Shown in pieces: positions 33,130 to 37,112 of a stretch of DNA of 37,112 nucleotides. The translations under genes were made by a program, and so were the position numbers. Every line of letters starts with the position of its first letter. Position 1 is the stretch's first letter. Source of the DNA: Marine Group II euryarchaeote MED-G38 (lineage in GTDB: Archaea; Thermoplasmatota; Poseidoniia; Poseidoniales; Thalassarchaeaceae); NCBI GenBank assembly GCA_002457145.1, contig NTJP01000013.1, positions 1 through 37,112 of the forward strand, read 5' to 3'. The notes beneath the pieces are model-generated. The model ran no database searches and was not told the DNA's origin. It was given only the letters and a program-made list of their open reading frames with translations.

Positions 33130-34215
33130 ATGGCAGATAAAAGTAAACCGCGCAGAGGTAGTATGGGCTATAGCCCTAGAAAACGCGCAGTAAGACAATT
33201 CCCTCGTATTTCTTCATGGCCAAGTGGGGATTCCTCAGAAGTTAAGGTTCAAGGATTCGCAGGCTGGAAGGCAGGCATGACACACATCTTAATGAAAGAT
33301 AATAATCCTAATTCTACTTCAGCTGGACAAGAGATAAGAAAAGCAGTAACGGTAGTCGAAACTCCTCCAATGAAAGTTCTTGCAGTACGTGGCTATCGTA
33401 ATACTCCATATGGGATGCAAACAGCAGGTGAGGCTTGGTCCAATATATCTGAATCAGGTCCTGAAGGATTAATGCCGAGATTAGCAAATGATACCAGAGG
33501 TAAGAGAGATATCGATGAAGGAAGAAAACCTGCAAAGAGAGCAGGTCGGATCCCTTTGAGTAATGGAGAAAATATGGAAAAATCTTTTGACGCACTAAAG
33601 AATGAATCTAACAATCTCTGTGAAATAAGACTAATTGTCGCCACTCAACCAAATTTGGTTAAGAGTATACCAACTAAAACTCCTGAAATAATGGAAGTCG
33701 GATTAGTTGGCGGAAACAATGATGAGAAATTAGATTGGGCAAAAGATAGGCTAGGGAATTTTATAGCCGTAGAAGATGTATTCAAAGTAGGCAAGGATAT
33801 AGATGTTGTAGGCGTTACCAAAGGTAAAGGCTGGCAAGGTTCTATTAAGAGATGGGGCATTAAATTACTAAGCCACAAAAATAGTAAGCGTCGAAGGCAA
33901 GGGGGAAATATGGGAGATTTTGGAACCGCATATGTACGTAAAACAATCAGGCAAGCAGGTCAAGTAGGATACCACAAGAGAACTGAATTGAATAAGAGAA
34001 TTCTTCGAATATCCAACCCTGAAGAATCTGAAATTACTCCTGCTGGTGGTTTTCTACATTATGGTGAAGTTAACAATCCATATGTCGTATTCCAAGGCAG
34101 TCTACCAGGGCCAGCAAAAAGAATGCTTAGATTCCGTGATCCTATTCGTCCAAAAGCAGATCAACCTGAGGTAGAAATTACTTATCTCAGTACTTCTAGT
34201 AAGCAAGGTGTGTGA
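33130..34215 (+). CDS. rpl3: Large-subunit ribosomal protein uL3
   Basis: The 361 residues fit archaeal/eukaryotic uL3. MADKSKPRRGSMGYSPRKRA is the start. GFAGWKAGMTHILMKD, the core VDVVGVTKGKGWQGSIKRWGIK, GNMGDFGTAYVRKTIRQAGQVGYHKRTELNKRI and GPAKRMLRFRDPIRP are also present. The central extension reaches toward the peptidyl transferase centre in known ribosomes. It opens the classical archaeal order uL3-uL4-uL23-uL2-uS19-uL22. AAGGAGAG gives a strong ribosome site. Its TGA stop overlaps the GTG of uL4. Confidence 0.98.
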   Translation: MADKSKPRRGSMGYSPRKRAVRQFPRISSWPSGDSSEVKVQGFAGWKAGMTHILMKDNNPNSTSAGQEIRKAVTVVETPPMKVLAVRGYRNTPYGMQTAGEAWSNISESGPEGLMPRLANDTRGKRDIDEGRKPAKRAGRIPLSNGENMEKSFDALKNESNNLCEIRLIVATQPNLVKSIPTKTPEIMEVGLVGGNNDEKLDWAKDRLGNFIAVEDVFKVGKDIDVVGVTKGKGWQGSIKRWGIKLLSHKNSKRRRQGGNMGDFGTAYVRKTIRQAGQVGYHKRTELNKRILRISNPEESEITPAGGFLHYGEVNNPYVVFQGSLPGPAKRMLRFRDPIRPKADQPEVEITYLSTSSKQGV

Positions 34216-35099
34216 TTATTTTGAAGATAAAAACATATAACTTGGTTAATTCAGTAATCCAAGAAGAATTAGATGCAGGGTTGTTAGCAGAATCCTATGA
34301 AGTATCGATAAAAGATGGTAAAAATATTACTCTTCCAGATGTTTTTAATTCTGAAATACGTCAAGATTTAGTTAGATCGGCAGTTCATGCTTCAAGAGCA
34401 AATAGGAGACAACCATACGGCCACCGTGAACATGATGGAAAGAAATCTCCACAGCCTGGGATGAAACATTCTGTAGAATGGTGGGGCAAAGGAAGAGGTG
34501 TTTCACGTATTATGAGGAAAACCGGTCAAAGGACTGGAGCTCAAAATCCTCACACAAGAGGAGGAAGAAGGGCCCATGGCCCAATGGTGGCAAAAGACTG
34601 GTCACAAAAATTAAATTCCAAACAAAGATTAATGGCTAGAAATTCTGCAATTACTGCATCTGTAGATAAATCAATTGTTTCTGCTAGAGGGCATAAATTT
34701 AGCGAAGACATTAGATTCCCTATTATCATAGGAGAATATGTTGAATCTAGAAATAATACTGATGAAGAATATGATTTAGAAACCATTCCCCTTCAATATT
34801 CAACTCGAAAATTTGTAGCTATGATGGAAGGATTAGGTCTGGCTGATGATCTTATTCGTGCCAAAGAAGGTAGAAAAATAAGAGCTGGTAAAGCTACAAT
34901 GAGAGGTCGCAAATATCGAACTCCAAAGAGTGTTTTACTTGTTGTTTCAAAGAAAGAAGGATTACACAAGGCAGCCAAAAATGTCCCAGGAGTAGACGTA
35001 GTTGCATCTAAAGATCTGTGTGCTGAGGATTTAGCACCTGGTGGAGATATGGGTAGACTAACAGTATGGACTAAGTCTGCTATTGAGGAGTTGGAGTGA
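34212..35099 (+). CDS. rpl4: Large-subunit ribosomal protein uL4
   Basis: The 295-residue protein has the archaeal uL4 pattern: LPDVFNSEIRQDLVRSAVHASRANRRQPYGH, then GKGRGVSRIMRKTGQRTGAQNPHTRGGRRAHGP for the long loop lining the exit tunnel, and RGHKFSEDIRFPIII. The GTG start overlaps the uL3 stop as GTGA. A TTG at 34221 would give MKIKTYNL, which fits the usual family start equally well, so the first three residues are uncertain. In enterobacteria uL4 represses its own operon through the leader, which is a comparison, not evidence here. Confidence 0.96.
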   Translation: MIILKIKTYNLVNSVIQEELDAGLLAESYEVSIKDGKNITLPDVFNSEIRQDLVRSAVHASRANRRQPYGHREHDGKKSPQPGMKHSVEWWGKGRGVSRIMRKTGQRTGAQNPHTRGGRRAHGPMVAKDWSQKLNSKQRLMARNSAITASVDKSIVSARGHKFSEDIRFPIIIGEYVESRNNTDEEYDLETIPLQYSTRKFVAMMEGLGLADDLIRAKEGRKIRAGKATMRGRKYRTPKSVLLVVSKKEGLHKAAKNVPGVDVVASKDLCAEDLAPGGDMGRLTVWTKSAIEELE

Positions 35100-35104
35100 T
35101 TTTC

Positions 35105-35395
35105 ATGGTAGATCCTTACAGTATAATATTAATGCCTTGGATTACTGAAAAAACTTTAGAGGCAAGAAGAGTGGCTGATTTTGATGGGCAGTATAAAGAA
35201 AATAACAACAGAATAGAATTTATCGTAAGGCGTGAAGCTACTAAGCCACAAATACGTGATGCTGTGGAAAAACTTTTGGATGTAAAGGTGGCCAAAGTAA
35301 ATACAAAAATAACTCGTTCTGGTAAACATGCTAGTATTCGTTTAGCAGAAGGTTATGATGCAGAAGAGGCTGCGCTTAAGTTAGGCGCGTTTTAA
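35105..35395 (+). CDS. rpl23: Large-subunit ribosomal protein uL23
   Basis: MVDPYSIILMPWITEKTLEAR is the conserved beginning of uL23. It is followed by IEFIVRREATKPQIRDAVEKLLDVKVAKVNTKI and a short basic end. The protein lies at the tunnel exit, where it contacts signal recognition particle in other organisms. A GTG at 35096 overlapping the uL4 stop is possible. I prefer the ATG at 35105, with GGAG at 35093-35096 as ribosome site. Length is 96 residues from this start. Confidence 0.96.
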   Translation: MVDPYSIILMPWITEKTLEARRVADFDGQYKENNNRIEFIVRREATKPQIRDAVEKLLDVKVAKVNTKITRSGKHASIRLAEGYDAEEAALKLGAF

Positions 35396-35408
35396 TTAGG
35401 GTGGTATT

Positions 35409-36122
35409 ATGGGTAAAAGAACACGTTCACAACGCCAAGGATCAAGTCCGAAAAATAAAGTCAGTTCTCACCGTTTCCCTGCAAATAATAAGCTTCCACG
35501 AAAATCAGACGAAGTTGGAGAAATCATTGATCTAATCCATAGTCCTGCACATACTGCACCTCTCGCAAAAATTAAATTCGACGATGGAACGATAAGTCAT
35601 TACGCAGCACCAGAGGGAATTTCTGTTGGACAAAATATTGCCTTTGGAGAAAATGTAACTTTAAGGCCGGGTAACGTAACAACTTTGGATAGAATTCCTG
35701 AAGGTACTCCGGTTTGTAATGTTGAATCAAGACCAGGAGATGGAGGTAAATTCGCTAGATCAGGAGGTAATTCTGCTATTTTAGAAACTCGCATGGAGGA
35801 TACAGTACGAGTTCGACTACCAAGCGGTAGATTGAAGGAATTACCTTCTAAATGTCGAGCAACTATTGGAGTCTTAGGAGGCCATGGAAGAACTGATAAG
35901 CCATTGATGAAAGCTGGTGCAGCACATCATAGAGCAAAAGCACGAGGAAAATTGTACCCATCAGTTAGTGGAGTCGCAATGAATCCAGTCGATCATCCTC
36001 ATGGTGGAGGAAATCATCAAGCTGTTCACGGCCCCAATTCTGTTAGCCGAAATGCCCCACCTGGTCAAAAGGTCGGAAATATAGCACCTAGTAGGACAGG
36101 TAGAGGAAGAAGGAAGGAGTAG
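35409..36122 (+). CDS. rpl2: Large-subunit ribosomal protein uL2
   Basis: The 237 residues match archaeal uL2, which is shorter than the bacterial protein at its N-terminus. MGKRTRSQRQGSS, the central GTPVCNVESRPGDGGKFARSGG, PSGRLKELPSKCRATIGVLGG and the signature GVAMNPVDHPHGGGNHQ are present. The histidine in that loop lies near the peptidyl transferase centre. It starts 13 nt after uL23 with GGGTGG as ribosome site. Confidence 0.98.
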   Translation: MGKRTRSQRQGSSPKNKVSSHRFPANNKLPRKSDEVGEIIDLIHSPAHTAPLAKIKFDDGTISHYAAPEGISVGQNIAFGENVTLRPGNVTTLDRIPEGTPVCNVESRPGDGGKFARSGGNSAILETRMEDTVRVRLPSGRLKELPSKCRATIGVLGGHGRTDKPLMKAGAAHHRAKARGKLYPSVSGVAMNPVDHPHGGGNHQAVHGPNSVSRNAPPGQKVGNIAPSRTGRGRRKE

Positions 36123-36130
36123 TGTAAAAG

Positions 36131-36631
36131 ATGGCCCGTAAATCCAAAAAAATGTTCCGCTCACCTAAACTTGCAAGACGTCAAGCAAGAAAGAGAAGAT
36201 CAAAAATAAGTGAGCGTAGGAAGAAAGAATTCTTATGGAGAGGATATACTCTTCAAGAATTATTAACTCTTCCATTGTATCCTCCAATGGATAGTCCTGA
36301 TTCTGATAGTATTGCAACCCTTATGCCCTCACGTGCCAAGCGTTCATTAGCACGAGGATTAAGTCCCGAGTGTGAAAAACTTCTTCTGAAAATAAGAGAG
36401 AATAAAGCCCAAAAAATAGTAAGGACGCATTGTAGAGGTATGTACGTGCTCCCAGAAATGGTCGGCACTACAATCGGGATTCATAACGGTAGAATGTTTG
36501 TAAACGTAGAAATAATTCCCGAGATGATTGGCCATGCATTAGGAGAATTTGCAAGGACTAGAAATTCAGTGACCCATACTGGTCCGGGTGTAGGTGCGAC
36601 CCGTTCATCACAGCACGTTTCATTAAAGTGA
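36131..36631 (+). CDS. rps19: Small-subunit ribosomal protein uS19
   Basis: The core [42 protein letters not shown] is the uS19 signature, in the head of the 30S subunit. At 166 residues it is longer than most archaeal forms, mainly from a very basic N-terminus ([25 protein letters not shown]). The [14 protein letters not shown] segment is typical of archaeal and eukaryotic versions. It starts 8 nt after uL2. Confidence 0.97.
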   Translation: MARKSKKMFRSPKLARRQARKRRSKISERRKKEFLWRGYTLQELLTLPLYPPMDSPDSDSIATLMPSRAKRSLARGLSPECEKLLLKIRENKAQKIVRTHCRGMYVLPEMVGTTIGIHNGRMFVNVEIIPEMIGHALGEFARTRNSVTHTGPGVGATRSSQHVSLK

Positions 36632-36640
36632 GGTTAGTAT

Positions 36641-37112
36641 ATGAGTAGAGAAGTAGGAAAACCACAATCTGGATATACACAACTTTTGGATGGTTCATAT
36701 CTGGCTACTGCTAGAGCTGTAAATATTAATTGTCATCATAAACACTGCTATCACATAGCAAAGGCCCTAAGGGGGATGAATGCCTCCGAAGCCCTTCTAT
36801 ATCTCGACGATGTAATTAACAAAAAGAGAGCCATTCCTTACACTCGACGGTCCAGAAAAGGAAGAGGAGGGAATACAATGGCAGGTCATAGAAAAGGCAA
36901 ACTAGGGCCTGGCAAATATCCTAATAAAGCCTCGAAAGAATTCTCCAAATTAATTTCTAGTGCCATGGATAATGCACGCCAAAGATATGATACTATAGAA
37001 CCAGATGACATGATAATAACTCATGTTGCCGCTCATAGAGGTCAAGTTGCTACTAATTGGCGACCTAGGGCCCAAGGTCGTGCAACGCCAAGTAACCATT
37101 ATCAGGTTAATT
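36641..37112 (+). CDS. rpl22: Large-subunit ribosomal protein uL22, partial (runs off the window)
   Basis: I translated this by hand because it has no stop inside the window: 157 complete codons from the ATG at 36641. The product begins MSREVGKPQSGYTQLLDG. It continues with ARAVNINCHHKHCYHIAKALRGM, SEALLYLDDVINKKRAIPY and THVAAHRGQVATNWRPRAQGRA, the conserved uL22 loop. TGAGGTT before the start is the ribosome site, reading from the end of uS19. The rest of the operon should continue with uS3. Confidence 0.93.
   Translation, partial: MSREVGKPQSGYTQLLDGSYLATARAVNINCHHKHCYHIAKALRGMNASEALLYLDDVINKKRAIPYTRRSRKGRGGNTMAGHRKGKLGPGKYPNKASKEFSKLISSAMDNARQRYDTIEPDDMIITHVAAHRGQVATNWRPRAQGRATPSNHYQVN

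Noticed and set aside
1-37112. CRISPR array, transposon or prophage
   Set aside because: No regularly spaced repeats, transposase, integrase or terminal inverted repeats were seen. The Cas4-like nuclease has no cas neighbours.

Overview
The window is low-GC archaeal DNA, densely packed with genes on both strands. The informational genes are archaeal: thermosome, Hef-type helicase, a GG-terminal ubiquitin-like modifier, eL41, and the run uL3-uL4-uL23-uL2-uS19-uL22. All four tRNAs encode their 3' CCA. The other genes suggest an aerobic marine planktonic euryarchaeon: eukaryote-like P5C dehydrogenase, type II glutamine synthetase, D-amino-acid oxidase, a TPP riboswitch on a thiamine-type transporter lipoprotein, and large secreted beta-sandwich proteins with a cytoplasmic GWTMEQW tail. 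My best guess is Marine Group II (Poseidoniales) or a close relative. This is inferred from gene content, not from a database match.

Layout. (1) 1-580, minus: thiamine-type ABC transporter binding protein (cut by the window edge) behind a TPP riboswitch. (2) 608-5094, minus: compact run serC > purA > small Cys protein > P5C dehydrogenase. (3) 5181-8823, plus: pdxT > radical SAM protein, then a Cas4/RecB-like nuclease with a C-terminal OB-fold. (4) 8832-10373: tRNA-Ser(CGA), a SAMP/ThiS-like modifier, eL41 in only 35 codons, tRNA-Arg(UCU), a SprT-like metalloprotein and tRNA-Ala(GGC). (5) 10607-12542: type II glutamine synthetase converging on D-amino-acid oxidase. (6) 12628-17694: zinc ribbon, possible C/D-box RNA, PrsW-type membrane protease, DUF92-type membrane protein and a large membrane protein with a cysteine-less redoxin-like domain. 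(7) 17766-17954: tRNA-Trp whose 113-nt intron is itself a C/D guide RNA aimed at C34 of the same tRNA. (8) 18025-26266: secreted subtilase, aminotransferase, small and large membrane proteins, and a 1143-residue surface protein. (9) 26345-31108: thermosome, then a coupled gene pair. The first has two flavodoxin domains fused to an SdhB-like region, the second is HdrB/SdhE-like, and both have lost nearly all their Fe-S ligands. (10) 31110-32849: Hef-type helicase. (11) 32850-37112: structured leader and the start of the large ribosomal-protein operon, ending inside uL22.

The most unusual item is the flavodoxin-flavodoxin-SdhB-like / HdrB-like pair at 28053-31108. It keeps the partner architecture of an Fe-S electron-transfer complex without most of the cysteines, which suggests a flavin-based replacement, possibly iron-sparing. 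The two intronic guide-RNA boxes in tRNA-Trp, the TPP riboswitch and the structured ribosomal leader are the best RNA-level signals. I saw no insertion sequence, CRISPR array, prophage or rRNA gene, and no gene-free stretch longer than about 280 bases.
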